From CAVRUD01 sp963849635 (GTDB lineage: Bacteria > Chloroflexota > Chloroflexia > Thermomicrobiales > UBA6265): DNA of 64,000 nt. Below, one piece after another: positions 8,963-18,787 of this stretch. The translations under genes were made by a program, and so were the position numbers. Each line of letters opens with the position of its first letter. The stretch's first letter is position 1. The stretch is from the NCBI GenBank assembly GCA_963849635.1, contig CAWKIA010000010.1:62001-126000 (forward strand), in the 5' to 3' direction. The notes under the pieces were generated by a model. The model did no database searches, was not told where the DNA came from, and worked only from the letters and a program-made list of their open reading frames with translations.

Positions 8963-9721
8963 ATGCTACGCCGGATCGTCTTCATTCTCTTCTGCAACCT
9001 AGCGGTGCTGGCCGCGCTCTACGTCACCTCGCCGTTGATGCGCACGATCGCGACGCGTCCCGATCTCTGGGAAGACACGCTCGCCGTCGCGCTGTCCACC
9101 GCCGCCGACCGCCTGGCCGAGGAGCCGCACTTCGCCGAAGTGCGCGGAGCCACCCGGCTTCCGATCTGCGATACGGTCAGCGACGAGCACGCCCAGTCGC
9201 TCGCCTACGCCTTCAATCTGATGCGCCAGACCAGTGACGGGGAACGCCTCTTCGAGCAATTGGTCGATGAGGGCATCTGCGTCCGGGTTGGCGAGATCGA
9301 GTACAACAGCGGCTACGCCTACGTCGTACAGTCGATTACCGGCAGTTGGTCACGCTCCTACATCCAGATCGCAACCAGGCACGTGACCGACGACGAGCGC
9401 GACGTTCTGGCCGCTCTCTTAGTCCACGAGGCGACCCACGTCGATCGGTACATCAATGGAACCGCCTGTACCTACTCCGACAGCTGCACCCTCCTTCCCA
9501 ATGGTGTTGAGCTTGAGGAGGAGGTCGAAGCTCACCGGGCGGAGGCCGAATGGTGGATCGCGGCCTACGGCGAAGATGGTAAGCGACTTGCTTTTGGGTA
9601 TGACTTTGGCATGAACGAGTTGGTCGATGCCTATCTCGAGGGCGATAGCTCCTTCACTGAATACGTCATCAAGATTCGTGGCGACGATCGCGAGGGAGGA
9701 GATGCGGAACCCCGTGGCTGA
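8963..9721 (+). CDS. Membrane-anchored putative zinc metallopeptidase
   Basis: 252 residues from ATG 8963, which follows AGAAGGA; a GTG at 8942 is an in-frame alternative. A signal anchor (residues about 5-23) is followed by an extracytoplasmic domain with the zincin motif HEATH (155-159). A Glu-rich segment downstream (ELEEEVEAHRAEAEWW) could supply the third zinc ligand. Conserved-looking Cys pairs (PICD at 69, and TCTYSDSC after the zinc motif) suggest disulfides outside the membrane. The family is not one I can name and the substrate is unknown. Its end overlaps the start region of the LLM oxidoreductase gene. Confidence 0.65.
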   Translation: MLRRIVFILFCNLAVLAALYVTSPLMRTIATRPDLWEDTLAVALSTAADRLAEEPHFAEVRGATRLPICDTVSDEHAQSLAYAFNLMRQTSDGERLFEQLVDEGICVRVGEIEYNSGYAYVVQSITGSWSRSYIQIATRHVTDDERDVLAALLVHEATHVDRYINGTACTYSDSCTLLPNGVELEEEVEAHRAEAEWWIAAYGEDGKRLAFGYDFGMNELVDAYLEGDSSFTEYVIKIRGDDREGGDAEPRG

Positions 9722-10736
9722 ATCTGATGGAGAGGTAACTGACCGACCAGACCAAACCGCCTGGGTCGATGCCAACCGCAGCCGAATTGGCTTTGCGATG
9801 CAGGCGGTTCCTCTCCGTGATGATCCCGACGGCAGCAAGCGGATCATGACGGCCGGCCATCTGGCGGAGGAACTCGGCTACGACGCGTTCTTCCTGAGTG
9901 ATCACCCCGCCTATACACCCGAGTGTTGGCTTCATCTGGCCGCTCTGGCGGTCACGACGGCGCGAATCCGGCTCGGTTCCGCGGTCAACTGCGCTCTGTA
10001 TCGGCACCCCGTCATGACCGCCCGACTGGCCGCTGACCTGGACAATCTGAGCCAGGGCCGCGCGGTCCTGGGGCTTGGCGCGGGTTGGAACCAGACGGAA
10101 TTCGCCCAGCTCGGTCTGGCATTTCCCAGCACCGGCGAGCGCCTCCAGGCGCTCGAAGAGGCGATTCAAATCATCCTCGGAGTCTGGGGCGATGATCCGT
10201 TCACCTTCGAGGGACGGCACTTCCGCTGTGCGAATGAGCGGATTTTTCCGCCGCCCTATCAGAAGCCGGGCCCGCCATTGATCGTCGCGGGCGGCGGAGA
10301 GCGCCACACCCTTCGATTGGTCGCCCAGTACGCCCAGGCATGTAACTTCGGCGCAAGCGATACGACTGGGTCGGCCAGGACGACGAGTGACATCGCGCGC
10401 AAGTTCGACGTCTTGCGCCAGCACTGCGACGCCATCGGTCGTCGGTACGATGACGTCCTGCGAACTCACTTTACGTCCTGGGTCTTCGTGGCGGACACCG
10501 ATCGGGAAGCGAAGGCGAAACTTGGGCGCCACCACCCGCAGCCACTGAGCGACGTTCAGCGCATCACCCGCATTGCCGGAAATCCTGAGACCGTGGCCGC
10601 GGTCTATCAGGAACTCATCGACGCGGGGTTTGAGTATTTCGTGGTGCAAACGCAGGACGCCAGCGACCTCGAATCGATCACGCTCCTCGCCACCGAGGTG
10701 ATCCCCAGGCTGCGGCCAGTGTCATTGCCCCAATAG
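9702..10736 (+). CDS. LLM-class flavin-dependent oxidoreductase
   Basis: A luciferase-like monooxygenase-fold enzyme using FMN or F420. Typical sequence includes AEELGYDAFFLSDHP, TTARIRLGSAVN, HPVMTARLAADLDNLS and GRAVLGLGAGWN, with PPLIVAGGGERHTLRL towards the C-terminus. ATG 9702 is taken as start, though GGGAGGAG abuts it; GTG 9714, four codons later, has more conventional spacing. The first 30 or so residues are not part of the barrel. Whether it is an F420 reductase or a monooxygenase cannot be decided here. Confidence 0.88.
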   Translation: MRNPVAESDGEVTDRPDQTAWVDANRSRIGFAMQAVPLRDDPDGSKRIMTAGHLAEELGYDAFFLSDHPAYTPECWLHLAALAVTTARIRLGSAVNCALYRHPVMTARLAADLDNLSQGRAVLGLGAGWNQTEFAQLGLAFPSTGERLQALEEAIQIILGVWGDDPFTFEGRHFRCANERIFPPPYQKPGPPLIVAGGGERHTLRLVAQYAQACNFGASDTTGSARTTSDIARKFDVLRQHCDAIGRRYDDVLRTHFTSWVFVADTDREAKAKLGRHHPQPLSDVQRITRIAGNPETVAAVYQELIDAGFEYFVVQTQDASDLESITLLATEVIPRLRPVSLPQ

Positions 10737-10773
10737 AAGAGCCCACAAACATCACAAGGCACAAATGCACAAA

Positions 10774-10802
10774 AGCCCATCCGGACCTGACCCGGATGGG
10801 CT
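10774..10802 (-). terminator. Rho-independent terminator after lipoprotein gene
   Basis: An 11-bp perfect stem (AGCCCATCCGG with CCGGATGGGCT) and a 7-base loop, followed on the minus strand by TTTT. It lies 40 bases past the lipoprotein stop at 10842 and may also end the plus-strand oxidoreductase transcript. Confidence 0.8.
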
Positions 10803-10841
10803 CTCGCACTTGCTAGGTTGGACCGTATTCGGACGGCCGGG

Positions 10842-11207
10842 CTACGACGCCGGAGATGCTTCCGGCGAGGTCTCCGGGGACGCTACTGGAGAAGCGTCCT
10901 CATCGGCAGCCGGAGAGGCCTCCTCGTCCGAGGCCACGGGGGTTGCCCCACCTGCCACCGGGGTCGCTCCATCAGCGGCCGGTGACGCCGCCGGTGACGC
11001 CGCGCCAGCGCCTGGAGACGCCGCCGGTGAGGCGGATGCCGCAGGCTGTGTGGTTTGCGCCGCCGACGCAGCGGGAGCCTGTGTTGGATCCTCGTCGTCA
11101 TCGTCGTCGCCACAGGCAACCAACACAAACCCGCTGAAGATCAGCGCCGCCACCAAGGATCCCCGGCGAACGTGCGGACCATGAATCCGACGAAGGATTG
11201 ACACGGT
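10842..11207 (-). CDS. Lipoprotein with Ser/Pro/Ala-rich tail
   Basis: 121 residues from GTG 11207, which lies about nine bases after GGGAGGG; ATG codons at 11213 and 11222 are alternatives nearer that site. A basic N-terminus (LRRIHGPHVRRG), a hydrophobic core and the lipobox LVAC, followed by Gly and a run of Asp, mark a signal-peptidase-II substrate. The mature part has no globular sequence, only Ala/Ser/Pro/Glu repeats built on ASPA and ATPVA. It resembles a spacer or a surface mucin-like tail. A strong terminator follows the gene. Confidence 0.7.
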   Translation of the reverse strand, partial: TVSILRRIHGPHVRRGSLVAALIFSGFVLVACGDDDDDEDPTQAPAASAAQTTQPAASASPAASPGAGAASPAASPAADGATPVAGGATPVASDEEASPAADEDASPVASPETSPEASPAS

Positions 11208-11470
11208 ACCCATCCCTCCCATAGCAATGCCCCGGGCAAGCACCACTGCGGAGCAGCCTCGCACCGGAGCCAGTGAACATATGCACAATAACGGACGCGG
11301 CGAATCCGTGCCAGTCGTGTTGAGCCAGAAATACCACAATTCCGGTACTTGACGCCCTTGGAACGTCCAATTCCCGGAAGGATCGCAAAAGTGCCGATTT
11401 CAAATTCGCCAGCCAAGCGAGTCGGACGAGGCCCGCATACGTGGTTGCACCGTAAACCTGAGGAGTAGAC

Positions 11471-12352
11471 GTGAGCTTTCGGACTGTTGAACCTATGGAC
11501 TACAACCCCGAGCTCGACATCGCGGTCGAGGCGGCACGGACAGCTGGCAAGATTGTCCAGGAGATCTACCAGCGAGCGGAATTCGCCGTCTATGACAAGG
11601 AGGACGGCTCGCCCGTCACCGACGCCGACCTCGCGGCCGACCGCGAGATTCGCCGGATCATCGGCGCCCGGTTCCCCGAGGATGCCTTTCTCACGGAAGA
11701 AACGGCGGACGAGCCTTCACGATTGCAGGTCAGTCGGTGCTGGATCGTCGATCCGATCGACGGCACAGCCCAATTCATCGCTCGCACAGGCCGCTTCGAT
11801 GTCGTCATCGCCCTCGTGGTCGATGGCCAGCCGGTCGTCGGTGCCATTTGCCATCCACCTTCAGGCGCGGTCCTCGCCGCGGTGCGTAGCCAGGGCGCAT
11901 GGCGCATTACCGAGCAGGGTAACGAGGTGGTCGCCATACCAGCGCCCCGTCCAGGAGCGCCTCTCAGGGTGGCGGGATCGATCTGGTTTGGCGTGCCCTC
12001 GCTCCAACGCGAGCTCGACCGGATCATCTCGGAGCTGGGAGCGGTCGACGCTCCGGCCCTGCCAACCGGCATTCGCCCGCACGAAATCCTTGATCCCAAT
12101 CGGCCGTTCGATGTCGTCGTCGGGCCGATCGCGACGATCGATACGACGTATGGTGGCGAATGGGACTTTGCGGCGCCCGACCTGATCATCTCAGAGGCTG
12201 GCGGCGCAATGAGCGATCTATTCGGCGAGAAACACCGCTTCAACAAGGCGCTGATGCGCAATTCCGGCGGCGTGATCTATTCGTGCGATCCCGAAACCCA
12301 TGCGCGTGTAGTCGCCGCTTGCGCGAGCGGTATCCCAGGACCTGTTGAGTAA
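11471..12352 (+). CDS. Inositol monophosphatase family protein
   Basis: A Mg-dependent phosphatase of the IMPase/CysQ/FBPase superfamily, 293 residues. The metal-site motifs are present: the FLTEETADE segment, WIVDPIDGT, and near the C-terminus GGEWDFAAPDLIISEAGG. The GTG at 11471 follows AGGAG with five-base spacing. Possible substrates are inositol phosphate, histidinol phosphate or 3'-phosphoadenosine 5'-phosphate. It is flanked by nagB in convergent orientation, eight bases apart at the stops. Confidence 0.88.
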   Translation: MSFRTVEPMDYNPELDIAVEAARTAGKIVQEIYQRAEFAVYDKEDGSPVTDADLAADREIRRIIGARFPEDAFLTEETADEPSRLQVSRCWIVDPIDGTAQFIARTGRFDVVIALVVDGQPVVGAICHPPSGAVLAAVRSQGAWRITEQGNEVVAIPAPRPGAPLRVAGSIWFGVPSLQRELDRIISELGAVDAPALPTGIRPHEILDPNRPFDVVVGPIATIDTTYGGEWDFAAPDLIISEAGGAMSDLFGEKHRFNKALMRNSGGVIYSCDPETHARVVAACASGIPGPVE

Positions 12353-12360
12353 GGATCGGA

Positions 12361-13113
12361 CTACCCGAGATCGGCGGCCGCGTCCTCATCGGCAATAACG
12401 GTCAACCGGTCGCCGCCAAGTCGCAGGAACGATGCAGGCACGTCGGGCGTCATCGGGTCCTTGAGGGTTCGCCGGAGCATTTCGGCTTTGGCTTCACCAG
12501 AGACGATGAGGATGATCTCGCGCGCTTCGAGAAGGGTGGCAACACCCATCGTGATCGCATGGTGAGGCGTGGCGACTGATTCTTCCCAGTACGCCTCGGC
12601 CTGGGTGATGGACTCAGCCGTCAGCGTGAGAACACGCGTCCGGGAGTCGGCACCTGACCCTGGCTCGTTATAGGCAATGTGACCGTTAGGTCCGAGCCCC
12701 AGGATCACCAGATCGAGTCCGCCGAGCGCTCGGAGTTCCGCCTCGTACGCAGCGGCGGCTGCGTCGAGATCGTCCGCTTCGGCCGGGAGGACGTGCACGC
12801 GTTCAGGATCCAAACCGGCGCCATGAAGAAACGAGCGGTCGAGGAAACCGGTCAGGCTGTTCGGATCATCCCGGTTCACGCCGACGTACTCGTCCAGGCA
12901 GAAAAGGTGGGCTCGCGAGAAGTTGACTTTCCCGGATCGCACCCGATCGAGCAATTCGGCAAACAGCCCCAGCGGCGTGCTGCCGGTGGGAAGCGAGAAC
13001 ACCGCATCGGGCTTCTGGTCTAATAGCCGCTCGACCGCGTCGGCGGCCAACTTGCTCATGGCGTCGTAGTCGCGCACGACGGTCACTGTTGGCGCATTTT
13101 TCATCTCTATCAT
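12361..13113 (-). CDS. nagB: Glucosamine-6-phosphate deaminase
   Basis: Converts glucosamine-6-phosphate to fructose-6-phosphate and ammonia. The 250-residue length fits. Family motifs are FSLPTGSTPLGLF for phosphate binding, LFCLDEYVGV with the catalytic Asp/Glu, and GLGPNGHIAYNEPGS. The product feeds the glucose-6-phosphate isomerase step encoded at 27370. A related 6-phosphogluconolactonase is less likely because the NagB-specific LDEY and HIAYNEPG blocks are intact. Confidence 0.92.
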   Translation of the reverse strand: MIEMKNAPTVTVVRDYDAMSKLAADAVERLLDQKPDAVFSLPTGSTPLGLFAELLDRVRSGKVNFSRAHLFCLDEYVGVNRDDPNSLTGFLDRSFLHGAGLDPERVHVLPAEADDLDAAAAAYEAELRALGGLDLVILGLGPNGHIAYNEPGSGADSRTRVLTLTAESITQAEAYWEESVATPHHAITMGVATLLEAREIILIVSGEAKAEMLRRTLKDPMTPDVPASFLRLGGDRLTVIADEDAAADLG

Positions 13114-13314
13114 TCGCTCATTGGCTCCTGCTCATCATGGTGGTGAGGCGTCCTTCCGCCGCTCCGGCCTAGGCACTTCGGCGGTTCTACTGTCCAGATC
13201 ATAGCCCGTTCGACCACTCCGGTAGCGCCGTAGCATCCACTTGCCCTACATTCGCGCCCCTGTGGACCGATCAACTCGCCGGCAACCGTCTACCGGTGGC
13301 CACCAGGAGAAGCA

Positions 13315-14454
13315 ATGACCGCAGCCCAGAGCCAGGCGAGCGAATTCGAATACGCCCTGCGCCAGATCGACGGTTGGCTGATTCCGTCTGGAGTTTCCGG
13401 AGTAGGAGCCGCGGTCTGGCATCGTGGGGAGCTTGTGGCCGAGCGCTACGCGGGCGAGGCCAGAACCGGGCAGCCGGTCGACGCCGAGACGCTCTTTGCC
13501 CTGGCATCGGTCAGCAAGCCGATCTCGGCCGCGACGGTCATGAGCGCAATCGAGGACGGCTTCTTCGGGCTCGATGATCCTGTGATCGACCTCCTGCCCG
13601 AGTTCCACGCCGACAACGACTTGAGCGCGATACCCGTTCTGGAATTCATGCGACCGGAGATCACCGTCCGGCACCTCCTCGCCCACATCTCCGGCCTTCC
13701 CGAGGATATCGGCAGCCGCGAGGTCCGCTACTCCGACGGACCGACCTTGACTCGACTGACCGACGCTATGTGCCAGCTCCCGTTGCAAACGGCTCCCAAC
13801 GAAGTTGTCAGGTATTCGAACGCGGGGTACGCGGTTCTATCACGACTGATCGAGCGCCACACCGGCGACGAATTCTGGGCGCGGACGAGAAGCCGGGTTC
13901 TTGGACCCATGGATTTGAGCGATATCGTCGCCCGCCCTTCAGCCGACCTCCTGCCACGCATTGCCACCGTCCGCGACGCGGCCAATTCCGGCACAGCTGT
14001 GGAGTCGTATAACAGCGACTACTGGCGCGATCTGGCGATCCCCTGGGGCGGCTACTTCGGGACAGTTCGTGCACTCGTGGCCTTTGCCGCCGCGTTCTTG
14101 CCTTCAAACGAACGGTCAATAAGTCTTTCGACTTCGTCGATTGCGGAGATGACTTCGGACCAGGCCGGGGGAATTCCTGGCGGTGTTGAAAGCGGTAAGG
14201 TCGCCTGGCCGGTCGCATCGTGGGGGCTGGGCTGGGAGGTCAAGGGGGCCAAGACCCGGCACTGGACCGGTACGGTGACGTCTGCACAGACCTTCTGCCA
14301 CTTTGGCCAGGCCGGAACTCTGCTCTGGGCTGACCCGGGTCGGGATCTGGTCCTGGCAGTCTTTACCAATCGGACGGTCACCCGTGCCTGGACGTTCTTC
14401 TTGTCCCGGTGGACAACGCTGAGCGACGCTGTCGCGTCCGCAGTTCGGCAATAG
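13315..14454 (+). CDS. Serine hydrolase, class C beta-lactamase/esterase-like
   Basis: A penicillin-binding-protein-like serine hydrolase of 379 residues. The nucleophile motif SVSK is at 65-68 and YSN at 167-169. A C-terminal HFGQAG segment replaces the KTG box, as in many esterases of this family. There is no signal peptide, so it is probably cytoplasmic. Likely activities are esterase or D-aminopeptidase rather than antibiotic resistance. The ATG follows AGGAGAAGCA. Confidence 0.87.
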   Translation: MTAAQSQASEFEYALRQIDGWLIPSGVSGVGAAVWHRGELVAERYAGEARTGQPVDAETLFALASVSKPISAATVMSAIEDGFFGLDDPVIDLLPEFHADNDLSAIPVLEFMRPEITVRHLLAHISGLPEDIGSREVRYSDGPTLTRLTDAMCQLPLQTAPNEVVRYSNAGYAVLSRLIERHTGDEFWARTRSRVLGPMDLSDIVARPSADLLPRIATVRDAANSGTAVESYNSDYWRDLAIPWGGYFGTVRALVAFAAAFLPSNERSISLSTSSIAEMTSDQAGGIPGGVESGKVAWPVASWGLGWEVKGAKTRHWTGTVTSAQTFCHFGQAGTLLWADPGRDLVLAVFTNRTVTRAWTFFLSRWTTLSDAVASAVRQ

Positions 14455-14627
14455 GACCCACGCCACCCGCGCCCGCTAAGAGTTTTTCATTCCAATCAAA
14501 CCCAATCATCGTTGCGACGTTGCCGAACTCCCCAGCGAACATCACCTCGGATACCATACGCACACGAATTGGATGAGAAAGCTGGCTTTCGACGATCGCG
14601 CCCTGGCGCCGCGTGGAGGACTTACGG

Positions 14628-15821
14628 ATGTCGTCGAGACCTGGTCGGATCCGTCGCGGCGTCTGGCGCCTCCAGAACCTGCCCCTCATCGCCTCAGCGT
14701 TGCTGGCACTTGCGATCGTGGCGCCCGTCGCCGCGGCCGAGTTCCTCAGGGACGATGAGCCGCGGGTGGCCCAGGGCGAAACGATCACCGAAGACTTCTA
14801 TGTCATGGGTGGAGATACCGAGATCGCCGGGACCATCACCAGGGACGCGATGGTGGCGACCGGCCAGTTCGACCTGACCGCAACCGGCCGCATCGACGGC
14901 AACCTCAATCTGGCATCAGGTAAGGCCAAAATCAACGGCAACGTGGGCCGGAGCGCGCGGATCGCCGCCGGTGACGTCGAGATCACCGGCTCGATTGGCG
15001 GCGACCTCGTCATCGTCGCCGGTCAGGCGGATATTGTCCGTGGAGCGGTTATTCGCGGAGACGTCATTCTTGCCGGAGGCGACGTCACCATTCACGGCGA
15101 TGTCGGAGGCGATGTCCGTGGAGCAGCCGGCGACCTTGAAATCGACGGCAATGTCTCCGGCAACGTCGATGTCACGGTCTCCGACCTCACCCTTGGTCCC
15201 GAGGCGCAGGTCACGGGTGGAGTCGAGTACAACAGCGATAACGATGTCGACCAGGACGATACAGCCGCGGTGACCGGAGCGGTCGTCCAACAAGATCCGA
15301 ATCCAATGCTTCCGGGTGCGAGTGGAGTTACCTGGTTCACCGCGAAAATGTTCCGCCTCCTCTGCGCCCTGGTCGCCGGGTTGGTGATCGTGTTGGTGCT
15401 GCCGAGGCTGGCGGTATCGATCGCAAACGCGGCCCGGTTCTCGCTCTTGGGATCCTTTGTCAGAGGCTTGATCCTGTTCTTCGCGGTCCCGATCCTGACG
15501 GTGATCCTCTTCGTCACGATCGTCGGAATTCCGATTGCGCTGATCATTCTGGTTGGTTATTTCGTGACGCTCTATCTCAGCCAGGTCTTTATCGGGCTGG
15601 CGCTGGGACGGTTCATCCTCCCCGACCGCTGGGGCGACCTTGGCCGGGGATACAACCTGCTGGCGATGACCATCGGGGTGATCATCCTCTTCGCGCCGCG
15701 GTTCATCCCGGTCCCGTTCCTGGACCCGGCGATCTCTGTGGTCGTCGCGCTCCTCGGCCTGGGGGCGGCAATGGTAGGCGTCACGATGCGGCGCTACTCC
15801 GCCTCGTACGGGAGCGCCTAG
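14628..15821 (+). CDS. Polymer-forming beta-helix protein with C-terminal membrane domain
   Basis: 397 residues from ATG 14628, with GGAGGACTTACGG ahead. An N-terminal hydrophobic segment (signal or anchor) is followed by about 130 residues of short beta-helix repeats: repeating I/V-x-G-x-V units such as INGNVGRSARIAAGDVEITG and AGGDVTIHGDVGGDVRG, like bactofilins. The last 170 residues hold four or more membrane segments. The architecture suggests an envelope scaffold anchored by the C-terminus. No catalytic residues are seen. Confidence 0.75.
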   Translation: MSSRPGRIRRGVWRLQNLPLIASALLALAIVAPVAAAEFLRDDEPRVAQGETITEDFYVMGGDTEIAGTITRDAMVATGQFDLTATGRIDGNLNLASGKAKINGNVGRSARIAAGDVEITGSIGGDLVIVAGQADIVRGAVIRGDVILAGGDVTIHGDVGGDVRGAAGDLEIDGNVSGNVDVTVSDLTLGPEAQVTGGVEYNSDNDVDQDDTAAVTGAVVQQDPNPMLPGASGVTWFTAKMFRLLCALVAGLVIVLVLPRLAVSIANAARFSLLGSFVRGLILFFAVPILTVILFVTIVGIPIALIILVGYFVTLYLSQVFIGLALGRFILPDRWGDLGRGYNLLAMTIGVIILFAPRFIPVPFLDPAISVVVALLGLGAAMVGVTMRRYSASYGSA

Positions 15822-15836
15822 AAGGTTCTTCTGACT

Positions 15837-18634
15837 CTAGCCAAGGTCAAGTCGTCCTGACCGTCCACTGGCGCGCTGGATGGCGTTGAACAGGACCTTG
15901 TAGGTGCCCCTGGCCTGCGCACGGAAATGGGGCCGAAAGCCGATGAGAATGATCCGGCCGGAACCGAGCGTGACGTCGACAAGGGCTGCTCGCCCGAAGA
16001 GGTGTTTCTCCCCGAGCACCCAGCCGCTCAGGTTGGGATTGCTTGACGGGTAGCGACCGACAACCTGAACGTCGTCTCCTGCGCCAGCTTCGACTTCCCA
16101 GGCGGCGCTCTTCATGAACAGTACCGCCGTCTCTCTTGGTAGTCCCCAGGCCAAACGGGATGTCTGGGATTCATGATCACGCGCAGCAGCGATCCCGGGC
16201 AGTAGAAGTCTGACTCCTCGACGCCTTCCAGAACATTTCGGACAGGGAGCGCAAACCGTTTTACGAGCGGTTCGCAGGCGGCGTCGATGGCGATCAACGT
16301 GCCTCCCGCCTCGACGAACGCCTGTAAGGCATCCATTCCAACGGATCCAAGCCCGCCGACATATTCCGGCGGATATGGCTCCTTATAGCGGTTCTTCTCG
16401 AGGTTGCCGTCGAGGATATCGTCCATCTCCTGGTAGGGGAGAAGGACGGCATCGAAGTGCTCGATGAGATTGCCCTGACGAATGCCGGCGTTGTGGAGGG
16501 TCTTGTACGGGATCTCATACTCCTCCAGGACCCAGCGCGCCCATCCTTCGTCGATCGAGGGCCGCCACGACTGGTAGACCCCCAGCCGAACCGGCCGGAG
16601 CTCAACGGTCTCCACAGAGACTGGCCCATCGATCCCGACGACATCCAGGCCGAGTTCCGGGCAGATGGTCCGCAACAGCCCTTCAGCGCTTTCCTGCGCT
16701 GGAATGAGAACGGAACCAGGCGGCAGTCCTAGACCAGGAACTGCCTCGGCCGATCGGTGCACGTGCAGGTCGGCCCCAAGGAGGCGTTGGATCGCCAGCG
16801 TGGTCCTGTTGGCATTCGGCGTGATCGCCCAACCGTGACGGCCGTCGCCGGAGAATTGGCCCGCTGGCAGAGGGATCTCGCCAACCCGGCGGAGCAGCGG
16901 CGATGACGGCGGTTCACTCCGGCCCAGGCCGGTGGCGCGTATCGGCTCCTTGACCTCTATCGAGCGAACTCCGAGCTGGATGGACAATGTGTGACCGGCG
17001 ATGTCGTAGGGAGGCTGGGGCGGGCCACCCGGCCAGCGGCGCAGGTCTGGGTACTGCTGGATCTCCAGGAGCGTCTTAGCAAATGACCCAGCTGGTTGGC
17101 CGAGTCGGACGACTCTGGTCCCGACGGGGTAGGTGACTCCATCGGCGACGATCGGCTGTGTGGCTTCCTCGACTTCAACGGCGCCCCGTTCGAGCGTTTG
17201 CAGAAGCTCCATCGCGGCGCCTGGATCGTGCTGTTCCGCCGGAATGACGTATGCCTGCGGACCATCGTCTCGAGACGTTGCCCGCAGTTGAATCCCGCGA
17301 TAGTCGCGCAGCACTTGCTCGCGATACTTGGCGGCGTGCTCCAGGAAGGCCCGGGCGGCAAGGCGGTCGTATTCGACGATCTCGGCCAGGGTCCACTCGC
17401 CCCCCTTCCAGGGCAGCGGATGATTCCAGGTCCGCACGCGTGGGTCATAGGACTCATCGGCGAAGAGCTCGTCCTCTTCGACCGTGACTGTCGTCGCCAA
17501 CCGGCAACTGGCTGCCTCGCTGAGGAGATCGATGCTGCCGTGATAGTTACCGTATGCCAGCGATGGCGAGTAGTTGTCGAAACGAATGTGGGTAGCCACT
17601 CCCGGCTTGCCGGCGGCGGTCAATCGCGCCGCAATCGCCGATCCCAATGCCGCAAACCCTTGCTGGATGACCGGGTCCTGATTGGGGTCGAGCGGGTCGA
17701 TGAACGGCGGAACCATGAATCTGGCTCCGTCACGATTCATCTGGTGCATGTCGAAAACGAGTTGCGGATGCTCCCGGTTGTGCAGTGCCGCGTAGAGCCG
17801 GTTTTCCGGCTGAGTCAGCATGAACCAGTCGCGATTGTTGTCATGCCCGACATAGGGGTGGTAGAGGCAGGCAAGATCGCACCCCTCATAGGGTGTGTTG
17901 AGCCAGCGCCGGTACCAGTCGCCGATGATGTCGATCCCGTCCGGGTTAGCGCTGGGGATGATCAGCACGATCGAGTTGGCCCGGATCTCGCGGGTTTCCG
18001 AGTCCTCGCGCGTCGCCAGCTCATAGGCCAGCTCCATGGTCATCAGCGCCGCGCCGATCTCATTGGAGTGCTGAGTCGCGAGGATAATCGGAACCGTCTT
18101 CGCCTCCCGGATCGCCTCATCGATGGCTGCATCCGGGACGCCCCGCGGGTCCCATAGCCTGCCCAGGAGCTCGCGATTGCGCTCGCGGGCTGCCGCGGTG
18201 AGATTTGCGCCATCAGAGACGGCAACAACGACGTATGGATTGCTCCGGGTCGTTGGGCCGAGATGCTCGACGGTCACGCGGTCGGTTGCCGCCGCCAGCC
18301 GCTCGAAGTAGGCAACAAACTCCCTCCACTGAGGGATATGTCGCTCAGCGCCGGGTCGGTAGCCCAGGGTGTCTTCCGGCGCCGGAATCGCTCGTGCCTG
18401 CCGAACTGGTCGAGTCCGACTCTTACCGGTTGCCACCGAAGGTAGCAACGTCCTTGCCCGCTCGATCCAGTACTCGTCAAGCATGGCATTGCCAGCACCG
18501 GTTACACGGGTCGCGGCGGGTAAGGTGCCGTCCTCAATCCGAGCGCGAAGATAGGGCGAAGAGACCCCCAGGCGCTCGGCCGCGCCGCGGACCGATAGCA
18601 GACCGCGCAGTTCGTTCTTGGACTGACGTGGCAC
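15837..18634 (-). pseudogene. HTH-M14 zinc carboxypeptidase fusion, frameshift near 3' end
   Basis: GTG 18634 follows GGGAGGGACGTTC. Residues 11-58 look like an excisionase/MerR-type winged HTH (LLSVRGAAERLGVSSPYLRA). After a basic linker comes an M14 metallocarboxypeptidase domain beginning around residue 83. It has zinc ligands in HSNE (His189, Glu192) and His297 of DMHQMNRDG, and LLSEAASC further on. A long C-terminal part resembles a ThuA/glutamine-amidotransferase fold. The reading frame breaks near 16125-16140 at a TTT run; the last 100 residues (AWGLPRETAVLF onward) lie in another frame ending at 15837. Repaired length is about 930 residues. A peptidase preceded by a DNA-binding-type module is unusual. 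Confidence 0.78.
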
Positions 18635-18732
18635 GAACGTCCCTCCCGGCGACTCAATCTCGATCGGTGATTGCCTGTGAACGAACGGGCGCAAGCCTAG
18701 CAGGTTCGTTTGCCGGAACTAGCAGGAAAAAA

Positions 18733-18764
18733 GATGAGGCGGGATCGAACGACCCCGCCTCATC
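18733..18764 (-). terminator. Rho-independent terminator after cold-shock gene
   Basis: Perfect 11-bp arms GATGAGGCGGG and CCCGCCTCATC with a 10-base loop, followed on the minus strand by a run of six T. It lies 24 bases past the cold-shock protein stop. Confidence 0.85.
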
Positions 18765-18787
18765 TGCAGCTGTACGGTTCCGTCTGG

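Noticed and set aside
9669..10649. Long minus-strand frame under the LLM oxidoreductase
   Set aside because: No recognisable domain; a shadow of a conserved plus-strand gene in GC-rich DNA.
10765..11184. Plus-strand frame opposite the lipoprotein
   Set aside because: It mirrors the Ala/Ser/Pro repeat of the minus-strand gene, which has a lipobox, RBS and terminator.
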